Assembly: GCA_964444915.1 (NCBI GenBank)
Contig: CAYUIY010000026.1
Span: 1-23,900 of the forward strand
Direction of reading: 5' to 3'
DNA: 23,900 bases
Source of the DNA: Anaerorudis sp964444915
GTDB taxonomy: Bacteria; Bacteroidota; Bacteroidia; Bacteroidales; Dysgonomonadaceae
A program made the position numbers and the translations under genes. Shown piece after piece: positions 7,811-15,143 of the stretch. The notes under the pieces were generated by a model. That model was not told the DNA's origin. It saw nothing but the letters and a program-made list of their open reading frames with translations, and made no database searches. How positions within the stretch are numbered: the first letter of the stretch is position 1; the number at the start of each line of letters is the position of its first letter.

Positions 7811-8890
7811 TTATCTTTTTACTCGTGCATTCCCTTCCCAGATGTTCCAAATCATTTCCTCATCAGTAGGTTGAGCATAATCGGTGAGGAATGTTGTTGC
7901 TAGAGCTCCGCTGGCCCATGCAAACTGGATCCATTTTTCAGAAGGCCATTCTTTCAAGATGCTATAGAGCAAACCACCTACAAAACCATCACCTCCTCCA
8001 ATGCGATCCAATACATTGATTTTTCTAGGTTTGATGACATGCCAATTGTCATTTTCATAAACAATAGCACCCCAGAGATGTTCATTTGCACTAACTACCT
8101 CTCGTAGTGTATTGGCAAAAACAGTAACATTGGGATATGTCTTTTTGGCATTCATAATCATTTCTTTAAATGCATCCAGTTGTGCTTCAATTCCTTCTCC
8201 TCCGGGTTCAGGCCCTTTAATACCTAGGCAAAGTTGAAAATCTTCCTCGTTTCCGATAAGAATATCCGACAATGAAGCAATTTCCTTAAAAGTAGCTGAT
8301 AATTCAGTTTCGCGCCCTTTCCAGAAAGAGGCCCGATAATTAAGATCAAAAGAAATCAGTGTTTTATATTTTTTTGCAAATCGGGCAATTTCTACACAAA
8401 AATTACCAGAATCGGGTGATAGTGCGGCAATAAGACCCGAGAGATGGACAACTTGAACGCCTTCCTGACCGAAAATACGTTCCAGATCGAAATCTTTAGC
8501 ATGCAATGTTCTTCCTACTTCTCCTGTACGATCATTGTGTACCCTTGGTCCTCGTAATCCGAATCCGCTGTCAGCAATGTTGAATTGGTGTCGATAGCCC
8601 CACGGGCCTCCCTGTGGGACCTCGGGACCTTCGAAATCCATATTTCTTCGACGAAGATCAGCCTTAATGAATTTGGCAATAGGACTGTCTTTTACAAAAG
8701 TGGTCAACACTTTCACGGGAAGTCCCAAATATGACGAAATACTGGCGACATTAGTTTCTGCACTGGTTGCTTGCATCTCGAAAAGTGTACTGCAATGTAC
8801 AGGTTGGGCATTCACCGGGGTAATTCGAACACCCATACTTGTTGGGACAAGTAGAGAATATTTACAGTTTTTCTTTAATAATAACGACAT
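7811..8890 (-). CDS. PfkB-family sugar-acid kinase (KdgK-like)
   Basis: A 359-residue cytoplasmic ribokinase-family kinase. I start it at ATG 8890 (MSLLLKKNCKYSLLVPTSMG), 10 bases after the SDR stop; the ATG at 8920 would overlap the SDR gene. The C-terminal PfkB signature is DRIGGGDGFVGGLLY (295-309), with Asp301 as catalytic base; the usual D-T-x-G-A-G-D core is here G-G-G-D. The block SFDLNYRASFW (180-190) resembles the DxNYRxxLW segment of 2-keto-3-deoxygluconate kinases, and NEED (214-217) is also typical. The N-terminus lacks the plain GG signature of ribokinases. The known family activity would give KDPG, but the presence of gnd and absence of a KDPG aldolase or mannonate dehydratase in the operon leave gluconate as an alternative substrate. 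Family is clear; substrate is open. Confidence 0.88.
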   Translation of the reverse strand: MSLLLKKNCKYSLLVPTSMGVRITPVNAQPVHCSTLFEMQATSAETNVASISSYLGLPVKVLTTFVKDSPIAKFIKADLRRRNMDFEGPEVPQGGPWGYRHQFNIADSGFGLRGPRVHNDRTGEVGRTLHAKDFDLERIFGQEGVQVVHLSGLIAALSPDSGNFCVEIARFAKKYKTLISFDLNYRASFWKGRETELSATFKEIASLSDILIGNEEDFQLCLGIKGPEPGGEGIEAQLDAFKEMIMNAKKTYPNVTVFANTLREVVSANEHLWGAIVYENDNWHVIKPRKINVLDRIGGGDGFVGGLLYSILKEWPSEKWIQFAWASGALATTFLTDYAQPTDEEMIWNIWEGNARVKR

Positions 8891-8900
8891 ATGTTTTATT

Positions 8901-9713
8901 TTAGAGAGTGTATGCATCAAATCCGCCGTCTACTACGGCAACTGTACCGGTTACAAATCGCGAAGCATCGCTTACCAAATAGTGTAATGTTCCATGTAAA
9001 TCTTCGGGAACACCAAATCTCCTGAATGGTGTGTGTTGGATAATAGCTTTTCCCCTGTCTGTATACGATCCGTCTGGATTGGTCAAAAGTGTTCGGTTTT
9101 GCTCGGTAATGAAAAAACCAGGCGCTATAGCATTTACTCTGAAATTTTCCCCGAACTTTATAGCTAATTCTCCAGCCATATATTTAGTGAAATTGGTGAC
9201 AGCTGCTTTTGCAGCCCCATATCCTACAACTCGTGAAAGAGGTCTAAGAGCGGCTTCAGATGAAATATTAATAATATTTCCTTGCTTGTTTGCAACCATG
9301 GTTTTGGCGAAAATAACGGTAGGTATTACTGTCCCCATCAGATTTAAATCTACTACTTTGCGAAAATCGTCCATTTTCAAATCAAAAATGGTATCTTCAG
9401 AGCCGATAATTGCGCCTGGCATGTTTCCTCCTGCTGCGTTTATCAGTACATCAACACGACCATATTTTGCCACGATATCTTTAGCATTTTGTGCAAGTAT
9501 CTCTTCATTGGTAACATCTGTTTGAAGGAAGATAGCTTCGCCTCCTTTGGATTTTACGCGATCAATCAGTTCATCACCTTTTTGTTTGTTGCGGGCGAGA
9601 ACTGCCATTTTTGCTCCGTGGGCTGCCAGGTATTCAACCATTGACGATCCCAAAACACCTGTTCCCCCCGTAATTACTATTACTTTGTTTTGAATGTTGA
9701 ATAATTCGTACAT
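8901..9713 (-). CDS. SDR-family oxidoreductase, probable fructuronate reductase type
   Basis: A classical short-chain dehydrogenase of 270 residues from ATG 9713. The frame extends to 9920, but that part is AT-rich upstream DNA containing the promoter. The cofactor motif TGGTGVLG is at 15-22, NAAGG at 92-96, catalytic Ser151 or Ser152, Tyr165 and Lys169 (YGAAK). The C-terminus (AVVDGGFDAYTL) and the substrate loop FRRFGVPEDL resemble the SDR-type D-mannonate oxidoreductases (UxuB of Bacillus type) more than KduD, which usually ends in VDGGW. Those enzymes interconvert D-fructuronate and D-mannonate. It is the first gene of the operon, so its promoter and the palindromic site upstream control at least the next two genes. 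The activity is inferred from weak sequence resemblance and from context. Confidence 0.85.
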   Translation of the reverse strand: MYELFNIQNKVIVITGGTGVLGSSMVEYLAAHGAKMAVLARNKQKGDELIDRVKSKGGEAIFLQTDVTNEEILAQNAKDIVAKYGRVDVLINAAGGNMPGAIIGSEDTIFDLKMDDFRKVVDLNLMGTVIPTVIFAKTMVANKQGNIINISSEAALRPLSRVVGYGAAKAAVTNFTKYMAGELAIKFGENFRVNAIAPGFFITEQNRTLLTNPDGSYTDRGKAIIQHTPFRRFGVPEDLHGTLHYLVSDASRFVTGTVAVVDGGFDAYTL

Positions 9714-9795
9714 AATTTTGATTTTTTTATTAAAACAATTATTTATTTGGTCATCGCTTTTTGGGTAGGGTTCTGAATTAATTTTAGCATACATG

Positions 9796-9811
9796 TTGTG
9801 TACGTACACAA
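9796..9811. promoter_or_regulatory. 16-bp perfect palindrome, likely LacI-type operator
   Basis: TTGTGTACGTACACAA is a perfect palindrome with a central CpG, the arrangement typical of LacI/GalR-family operators. It overlaps the edge of the minus-strand -7 box (9809-9816) and covers the expected transcription start of the SDR operon, where a repressor would block initiation. No regulator gene for it is in the window. Confidence 0.7.
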
Positions 9812-9816
9812 AAGTA
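9809..9816 (-). promoter_or_regulatory. -7 box of the SDR-kinase-gnd operon
   Basis: On the minus strand this reads TACTTTTG, an exact match to the Bacteroidota -7 consensus TAnnTTTG. A TTTA (9836-9833 on the minus strand) sits 16 bases upstream as a degenerate -33 element. Transcription would start near 9802, giving a leader of about 90 bases before the SDR start codon. Confidence 0.55.
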
Positions 9817-10021
9817 TAAATAACCTCTATATTAAAGGCATATAAAATAATAAATATTGTTAAGAAATAAATATTTAACTTGTTAATTTCTAATTTCTTT
9901 TTTGAAAGAGAGGAGCACATTTTAACTTGTCTCCTTTTTTATTCGAATGCTGCTGAACTTTTGAGGATTAAAAAATACGGATAAACTCTTTATTTATTGT
10001 TAATAGCTTGGTTTTGTAAGG

Positions 10022-10052
10022 ATTGGGGAATAATTATTTTTCATTATATTTG
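10022..10052 (+). promoter_or_regulatory. promoter of phosphatase-like lipoprotein gene
   Basis: TATATTTG at 10045-10052 is an exact TAnnTTTG -7 box. ATTG at 10022-10025 lies 19 bases upstream and matches three of four bases of the -33 TTTG element. Downstream, AGGAGAG at 10071-10077 is a strong ribosome binding site for this phylum, five bases before the ATG at 10083. Confidence 0.6.
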
Positions 10053-10082
10053 TGTGTTTATTAGCTTGCCAGGAGAGTAAAA

Positions 10083-11153
10083 ATGCAAAAAATCAGACAT
10101 ATATTCATCATTATCACATTAATGCTACTGCGTGCTTGTGCGTCGACCGTTCAAATTACGTCGGTAGTTGAAAAGAATAAAGACGGGAATTTTCTCGTAA
10201 AATGGGAAGTAAGTCCGGATCAAGAGGGAAAAATAGATATTTACTCTTCCACATCGGATAGTTCTTTGGCCGATTTTGTCCCGGTAAAATCCAGCCGGAT
10301 TGAAGATCAATTTGCTTTGTTTACTCCTTCGGGTTTTGGTGTTAGGGAATATTTTCTTTTAAAAACAGCTGGAACTACTTCGGGAGTAGTGGCTAACCGT
10401 CTTATCGATATGGATAATATCAAAAATTTCCGGGATATCGGGGGGTATTTTAATGTAAATGGTGAACAAGTTCGATGGGGAAAGATTTATCGGTCGGGTG
10501 ATTTAAGCAGTGCTAATCTTTTTGATCTGGAAAAGATCAAAAAGCTGGGAATAAAAACTGTTATCGATTTTCGATCGAAAGAAAATGCAGCTATGCATCC
10601 TTATTTACTTACTTCTGGTATACGAAAAATCAGTCTTCCTATGTCGATGGGTGAAGATACATTGAATCGGAAAATCGAAGACGGGAGTTTTACGCGCAGT
10701 GATGCCATCCGCTATATGCAGGACATGTATGTAGGAATTGTCGAAAATTACAAAAAAGAATTTTCGGAAATGTTCAATATTTTATGCGATGAGAATAGCT
10801 ATCCGGTATTATTGTCGGAAGCGCTTGGCAAAGACAGGGTGGGATTGGCTTCCTATTTTATTCTTTATATGTTGGGTGTACCTCATTATGTGATTGAGGA
10901 GGATTATCTACTTTCGAATCAAACTATAGATATAACAAAAGTTGTTGAAAATGCCGAAGGTTTTCCCGAATATATTCAAGAAGCATTGACGGCTGTTTTA
11001 ACTGTGGATAAAGCTTATTTGAATTATGCAATAGATCATATTCAGAAAAAATATGGCTCGGTTGATAATTATCTCGAAAAAGAACTTCGTGTTACAAGTG
11101 GTAAAAAAAATTTATTAAGGAAATATCTTCTTTATGATCGTAATTTCCAATAA
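10083..11153 (+). CDS. tyrosine-phosphatase-like lipoprotein lacking the catalytic Cys
   Basis: A 356-residue exported protein. The N-terminus is a hydrophobic signal ending in LLRAC, so Cys19 may be lipidated, although Arg at -2 is unusual. Residues 20-105 look like a small beta-rich domain (KWEVSPDQEGKIDIY). Residues 107-350 match the tyrosine/serine phosphatase family Y_phosphatase3: NFRDIGGY at 115-122, YRSGDLS at 136-142, VIDFRS at 160-165 and GKDRVGLASYFILYMLGVP at 249-267. The family's P-loop is HCxAGKDRxG; here it reads SEALGKDRVG (245-254), so His is Ser and the nucleophilic Cys is Glu246. The rest is intact, with no frameshift, which suggests a pseudophosphatase or an altered chemistry. 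It is probably transcribed alone from its own promoter, ending at the hairpin at 11156. Confidence 0.85.
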   Translation: MQKIRHIFIIITLMLLRACASTVQITSVVEKNKDGNFLVKWEVSPDQEGKIDIYSSTSDSSLADFVPVKSSRIEDQFALFTPSGFGVREYFLLKTAGTTSGVVANRLIDMDNIKNFRDIGGYFNVNGEQVRWGKIYRSGDLSSANLFDLEKIKKLGIKTVIDFRSKENAAMHPYLLTSGIRKISLPMSMGEDTLNRKIEDGSFTRSDAIRYMQDMYVGIVENYKKEFSEMFNILCDENSYPVLLSEALGKDRVGLASYFILYMLGVPHYVIEEDYLLSNQTIDITKVVENAEGFPEYIQEALTAVLTVDKAYLNYAIDHIQKKYGSVDNYLEKELRVTSGKKNLLRKYLLYDRNFQ

Positions 11154-11155
11154 AA

Positions 11156-11183
11156 GGGTTTTGTATAACCGTATAAAAAACCC
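11156..11183 (+). terminator. hairpin after phosphatase-like gene
   Basis: GGGTTTT pairs with AAAACCC and, after one mismatch, TATA pairs with TATA around the loop ACCG, giving an 11-bp stem with one internal mismatch. It starts two bases after the stop codon. What follows is A/T-rich (GAAAATATTTTAAT) and not a pure T tract, so termination may be partial. Confidence 0.55.
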
Positions 11184-11300
11184 GAAAATATTTTAATAAA
11201 AACTTTGCAAGGAAGAGGGTTGTTATAAATACAATTCTTCTTCTTTTTGTTGATAAGAAAGGAAAGAGACAAATAAATAGACAAAATAAATGTAGTTATT

Positions 11301-13202
11301 ATGAAACAAAAGCTTTTGATTAGAGATCTTACGTTAAGGGACGGTCAACAATCTTCTTTTGCGACTCGGATGAACCAGTCGCAGATAGATCGTGTTTTGC
11401 CTTATTATAAAGATGCAAAATTTTATGCAATGGAAGTGTGGGGTGGAGCTGTACCTGATGCGGTGATGCGTTATTTAAGCGAAAATCCATGGGACAGATT
11501 GAAAAAAATTAGTGATGCTATAGGTGATGCATCCAAGTTGGCTGCACTTTCAAGAGGAAGAAACTTGTTTGGATATGCTCCTTATCCCGATGAAATTATC
11601 GATGGATTTTTCAAGAATGCTGTAGAGTGTGGGTTGGATATCATGCGTATTTTCGATGCATTGAACGATGTTGATAATATCAAATCGAGTGTGAAATCCA
11701 TTAAGAAATATGGAGGGATGGCCGATTGTGCGGTTTGTTATACCATCGATCCAAAATACGATGATGAAAAAGTTGAATCGGAAAAGAAGAAGGGAATTTT
11801 TGGTATTTTCGGCAAGAAAAAGAAGAAGGAGAACGTAAAACACGAAAAAGTGTTCACCGATGAGTATTTTGTAAACAAGGCCAAAGAGATGGAAGCATTA
11901 GGTGCCGATATCATTACCATTAAAGACATGAGCGGGCTGATTACTCCATCACGTGTTGCTTCATTGGTGCCTTTATTTAAACAGCAACTCAATGTTCCTG
12001 TTAATTTTCATACACATTGTACCCCGGGATATGGATTGGCGTCGGTTCTTACTGCAATTATGAAGGGTGTGGATATTGTGGATACCAACATCTGGTATTT
12101 TGCCGGAGGTCCGGCTGCTCCTGCTATTGAGCTGGTATATATCTTTTGCAAGAAACTGGGAATTGATATCGATGTTAATATGGAAGCAGTAGCCAAAATC
12201 AACAATGAACTTTATGAGATACGCAAGGAGCTCGCTGCTTATGATACAGTAAAACAATTTCCTAAAAAATTTAATCCTTTATTCGATACTCTTCCTATTG
12301 AAATCGATAAAGAATTCGACAAAGCTATTGAAGCTGTTAATAAGAATGACGAAAAAGCATTGCTTGATGCTTGTCATGCCATAGAAGCTTACTTTGGCTT
12401 TCCAAAACCGAATGAGCAGGTGAAAAATGCCGAGATTCCGGGTGGCATGTATACCAATATGATAGCTCAATTAAAAGAGCTTAATGAGCTAGATATTTTG
12501 GATGATGCACTTAAATTGATTCCTCGTGTGCGATTGGATGCCGGCTTGCCACCGTTGGTAACCCCAACAAGTCAAATCATCGGGGTGCAGGCTGTAATTT
12601 CTGCAATCAATCTCAAGCATGCACGTCCCCAATATCAAAATCCCACCAATCAATTTACCGCTTTAGTAAAAGGTGAATATGGAAAAACGCCTGTTCCGAT
12701 TGATCCTCAATTCAGGGAGCAGATCACCGGTTCATCCGAAGAAATTCCTTACGATACCGGTAACTATATGCATCAAGACAATCCTGTTTTGCCCGAATTT
12801 GGTGGTGTTCGTTTGGCAAAAGACGAAAAAGAACAACTTTTGTTGGAGTTGTTCCCGACAGTCGGCGAAACATTTTTGAGAGAGCAACGCAAGAAAGAAT
12901 ACTTGACCGCACATCCTGAAAAAGCTCAAGAAGTGAAAACAATTTCCGAGGATGTTCAGCAATCTCAAAGCGAAAAAAATGCAAAACAAGGGAATATTAT
13001 GGCAAGTCCTATGCCGGGGAATATCATGGAGGTATTGGTAAACGAGGGAGATGAAGTAAAACGAGGCGATGCGCTCGTAATATTGGAATCTATGAAAATG
13101 GAAAATGAGATTCCATCGGAATTTTCAGGTAAAGTTGTACGGATATATGTAAGGAAAGGAGATAATGTAAGAGGAGAGCAACCGTTAGTTGAAATTGTTT
13201 AA
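11301..13202 (+). CDS. biotin-dependent carboxyltransferase (OadA / pyruvate carboxylase B type)
   Basis: A 633-residue cytoplasmic protein with a carboxyltransferase TIM barrel (about 1-300), a conserved PYC/OADA linker domain (300-470) and a C-terminal biotin carrier domain (565-633). The metal and substrate motif RDLTLRDGQQS is at 8-18, the carbamylated-type lysine is Lys208 (TIKDMSGL), and the metal histidines are His237 and His239 (FHTHC). The biotinyl lysine is Lys599 in ESMKMENE. It moves a carboxyl group between biotin and pyruvate/oxaloacetate, either as the alpha subunit of a sodium-pumping oxaloacetate decarboxylase or as the B subunit of a two-part pyruvate carboxylase. Neither the beta/gamma pump subunits nor a biotin carboxylase is adjacent, so the choice is open. 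An unusual lysine-rich insert lies at 153-184. A strong terminator follows at 13226, making it monocistronic. Confidence 0.92.
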   Translation: MKQKLLIRDLTLRDGQQSSFATRMNQSQIDRVLPYYKDAKFYAMEVWGGAVPDAVMRYLSENPWDRLKKISDAIGDASKLAALSRGRNLFGYAPYPDEIIDGFFKNAVECGLDIMRIFDALNDVDNIKSSVKSIKKYGGMADCAVCYTIDPKYDDEKVESEKKKGIFGIFGKKKKKENVKHEKVFTDEYFVNKAKEMEALGADIITIKDMSGLITPSRVASLVPLFKQQLNVPVNFHTHCTPGYGLASVLTAIMKGVDIVDTNIWYFAGGPAAPAIELVYIFCKKLGIDIDVNMEAVAKINNELYEIRKELAAYDTVKQFPKKFNPLFDTLPIEIDKEFDKAIEAVNKNDEKALLDACHAIEAYFGFPKPNEQVKNAEIPGGMYTNMIAQLKELNELDILDDALKLIPRVRLDAGLPPLVTPTSQIIGVQAVISAINLKHARPQYQNPTNQFTALVKGEYGKTPVPIDPQFREQITGSSEEIPYDTGNYMHQDNPVLPEFGGVRLAKDEKEQLLLELFPTVGETFLREQRKKEYLTAHPEKAQEVKTISEDVQQSQSEKNAKQGNIMASPMPGNIMEVLVNEGDEVKRGDALVILESMKMENEIPSEFSGKVVRIYVRKGDNVRGEQPLVEIV

Positions 13203-13225
13203 AAGATTATTCATATGAATTGGCT

Positions 13226-13255
13226 AAACCGGGGATTCTTGTCTCCGGTTTTTTT
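13226..13255 (+). terminator. intrinsic terminator after carboxyltransferase gene
   Basis: AAACCGG pairs with CCGGTTT, extended inward by three more pairs (one G-U) around a 6-base loop, and the stem runs directly into a T tract. It lies 24 bases after the stop codon and isolates this gene from the PUL regulators downstream. Confidence 0.88.
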
Positions 13256-13309
13256 GTTAATCCTTTGGAGTGTTTTTGTCGTTCTTTAATGAGTTAACAT
13301 TTCACATGC

Positions 13310-13338
13310 TTTGATTTTATAATTTTTTTGTATTTTTG
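13310..13338 (+). promoter_or_regulatory. promoter of the ECF sigma gene
   Basis: TTTG at 13310-13313 and TATTTTTG at 13331-13338 match the Bacteroidota -33 and -7 elements exactly, with a 17-base spacer that is slightly short. They lie 37 bases before the ATG at 13375. This suggests that the sigma/anti-sigma pair is transcribed by the housekeeping sigma factor. Confidence 0.55.
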
Positions 13339-13374
13339 AATTCGTATTTTCTATTAAAAAAACAAAAAGTGACG

Positions 13375-13938
13375 ATGCAAAACGATAAAAAAAATATCGC
13401 AGAATTTGAAAAAATTTATCTTTCTTTTTATCCGCGATTGAAACGTTTTGCGCAAGAATATGTTATCCGTGAATCCGATGCTGAAAATATTGTTCAGGAT
13501 GTCTTTCTCGATCTGTGGGAAAGGGGAGCGTTTGTTTTGAGTCATGTCAATTTAACCTCGTATCTTTTCACAAACATTAAAAACAGATGCATTGATTTTC
13601 TTCGTCACCGAATTGTTATGCAAAAGGCTGTGAATACGATGCAGGAGGAATATGAATTGGCTTTACGAATGAGATTGCAATCCCTTGAAGTGTTTGACGA
13701 ACAGGTTTTTGCGGATACCGAGATCGAAACAGTTATTGCTAATGCCATTCAATCGTTGCCTGAGAAATGCCGTCGCATTTTTGTTATGAATAAAATTGAA
13801 GGTAAAAAACAAAAAATAATTGCCAACGAACTGAACCTTTCCATTCATACCATTGAAAGTCAAATGGCTATAGCTTATCGAAAACTTAAAGAGATATTAA
13901 AAGATTATCTTCCGTTGTTGCTTTTTCTGCTTATTTAA
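13375..13938 (+). CDS. ECF-type RNA polymerase sigma-70 factor
   Basis: A 187-residue ECF sigma factor of the Bacteroidota PUL type. I use ATG 13375; the frame extends to a TTG at 13336, which overlaps the promoter. Sigma region 2 is at about 11-80 (FYPRLKRFAQEYVIRESDAENIVQDVFLDLWE, 19-49, is the core-binding helix pair) and region 4 at 120-175, with the helix-turn-helix GKKQKIIANELNLSIHTIESQMAIAYRKL. It should direct RNA polymerase to the SusC operon promoter once its anti-sigma partner, the FecR protein starting 68 bases downstream, releases it. This is the cytoplasmic end of a trans-envelope switch whose outer-membrane sensor is the STN domain of the SusC protein. Confidence 0.95.
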   Translation: MQNDKKNIAEFEKIYLSFYPRLKRFAQEYVIRESDAENIVQDVFLDLWERGAFVLSHVNLTSYLFTNIKNRCIDFLRHRIVMQKAVNTMQEEYELALRMRLQSLEVFDEQVFADTEIETVIANAIQSLPEKCRRIFVMNKIEGKKQKIIANELNLSIHTIESQMAIAYRKLKEILKDYLPLLLFLLI

Positions 13939-14006
13939 ATAATTTTTTCTGATTTTTTTAGCGGATTTTATAGCGCTGTTCGTTATAATAATATAAAGGT
14001 GGCAAA

Positions 14007-14981
14007 ATGGACGACATCCTGTTGAAATATTTTCTTGGAGAACTCGATGATTCGCAACGACTGCAATTATTAAGAGAAATCAATGATGATGAATCGTTGA
14101 GGAAAGAATATATATGGTTGCAAAATATTTTCGCCTTAACCCATCTTATTGATCATGAAAAAGACGAAGGGGAGGCCCGGAAGAGTTTTCGGCAGTTTGT
14201 TCGCCGGGTTGAGGATAAACGACGAAGAGAATTTATTAAAACAATTGGAAAAATTGCGGCTTTTGTGCTTGTACTTATTACTTCTACCGTTTTTTTGACA
14301 CTTCATTTTGTTCAAAAACCTGCTCGCGAAATAGCAACTAACACATTGTATGTCCCTGCAGGACAAAGAGCTCAGATAACGCTTCAAGATGGTACGATCG
14401 TATGGCTCAATGCCCAATCTACGTTGACTTACCCTTCTCATTTTGCAGGTAAAGAACGTAAAGTCGCTATAACGGGGGAGGCGTTTTTTGATGTGGCTAA
14501 AAATCCCCGTAAACCATTTATTGTAGAATCACAAGATATCCGATTAGAAGTGTTGGGGACACAATTCAATGTTTACGAATATCCTCAAACGGGTTATTCT
14601 CGGATTGCGCTGATAGAGGGTTCTGTAAAGATTTATCGGGGTAACAACGAATCCGATAATATCGTATTGAAAACCAATCAAGAAGTAATTCTGCAAGGTG
14701 AGAATGTATCGATATCTGGAATAACGAATCCGAATCATTTTCTTTGGAAAGACGGTATTTATTGTTTTGAAAATGAACGGCTGCTCGATATCATCGAACA
14801 ATTGCAACTTTATTATGATGTGACTATTCGGGTGGAAGACCCCGAAATTTTCAACGTGAGATATACCGGGAAATTTCGCCAACGCGACGGTATCGATGAA
14901 ATACTCCGCATCATTAGGAAGATTCATCCTTTTCGTATCGAAAAGGATGTTGATAATAACGTTATTACCTTATTACCTTAA
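14007..14981 (+). CDS. FecR-family anti-sigma factor
   Basis: A 324-residue inner-membrane protein. The cytoplasmic N-terminal part (1-80) would bind the sigma factor, a single membrane segment lies at about 82-102 (IAAFVLVLITSTVFLTLHFV), and the periplasmic part has the FecR domain (112-215, with LYVPAGQRAQITLQDGTIVWLNAQSTL-type start, GEAFFDV at 157-163, and GTQFNVY at 184-190) and a DUF4974 domain (about 250-324), which contacts the STN domain of the transporter. The start codon has a good ribosome site (AAAGGTGG). It follows the sigma gene by 68 bases, so the two are likely co-transcribed. No truncation was seen. Confidence 0.95.
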   Translation: MDDILLKYFLGELDDSQRLQLLREINDDESLRKEYIWLQNIFALTHLIDHEKDEGEARKSFRQFVRRVEDKRRREFIKTIGKIAAFVLVLITSTVFLTLHFVQKPAREIATNTLYVPAGQRAQITLQDGTIVWLNAQSTLTYPSHFAGKERKVAITGEAFFDVAKNPRKPFIVESQDIRLEVLGTQFNVYEYPQTGYSRIALIEGSVKIYRGNNESDNIVLKTNQEVILQGENVSISGITNPNHFLWKDGIYCFENERLLDIIEQLQLYYDVTIRVEDPEIFNVRYTGKFRQRDGIDEILRIIRKIHPFRIEKDVDNNVITLLP

Positions 14982-15058
14982 CCAAATGAATTTACTAACT
15001 CATTAAATAATATGCCTATGAGATGAGAGAAGAACAGTTATGAAATAAGCAATAAGCA

Positions 15059-15088
15059 AGGCGATAAGTGCGGCCACACTCATCGCCT
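15059..15088 (+). other. hairpin in the leader region of the SusC operon
   Basis: AGGCGAT pairs with ATCGCCT (7 bp), and after one mismatch AGTG pairs with CACT around a 6-base GC-rich loop. The hairpin is followed by TCTAAAAAGC, not a T tract, so it is not a normal terminator. It lies 55 bases before the SusC start in a 162-base gap and could be a structured 5' leader or regulator-binding element. Confidence 0.5.
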
Positions 15089-15143
15089 CTAAAAAGCAAA
15101 CACCTAATTCAATTTTAGTATTTACTCTTAATTTCACAAAGAT

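Larger units (their letters stand above)
9714..10082. other. divergent regulatory region
   Basis: A 369-base, AT-rich gap between the start of the SDR operon (minus strand) and the phosphatase-like lipoprotein gene (plus strand). It holds one likely promoter on each strand and a 16-bp perfect palindrome, listed separately. I see no gene, tRNA or transposon end in it. The stretch 9841-9960 has low-complexity A/T runs and nothing further that I can name. Confidence 0.7.

Noticed and set aside
8901..9713. Calling the SDR KduD (2-keto-3-deoxy-gluconate dehydrogenase).
   Set aside because: The C-terminus and substrate loop look more like UxuB-type SDRs, and there is no kduI nearby; the alternative is not fully excluded.
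12724..12989. Minus-strand open frames of about 85 codons within the carboxyltransferase gene.
   Set aside because: They are shadows of the well-conserved coding frame on the plus strand.
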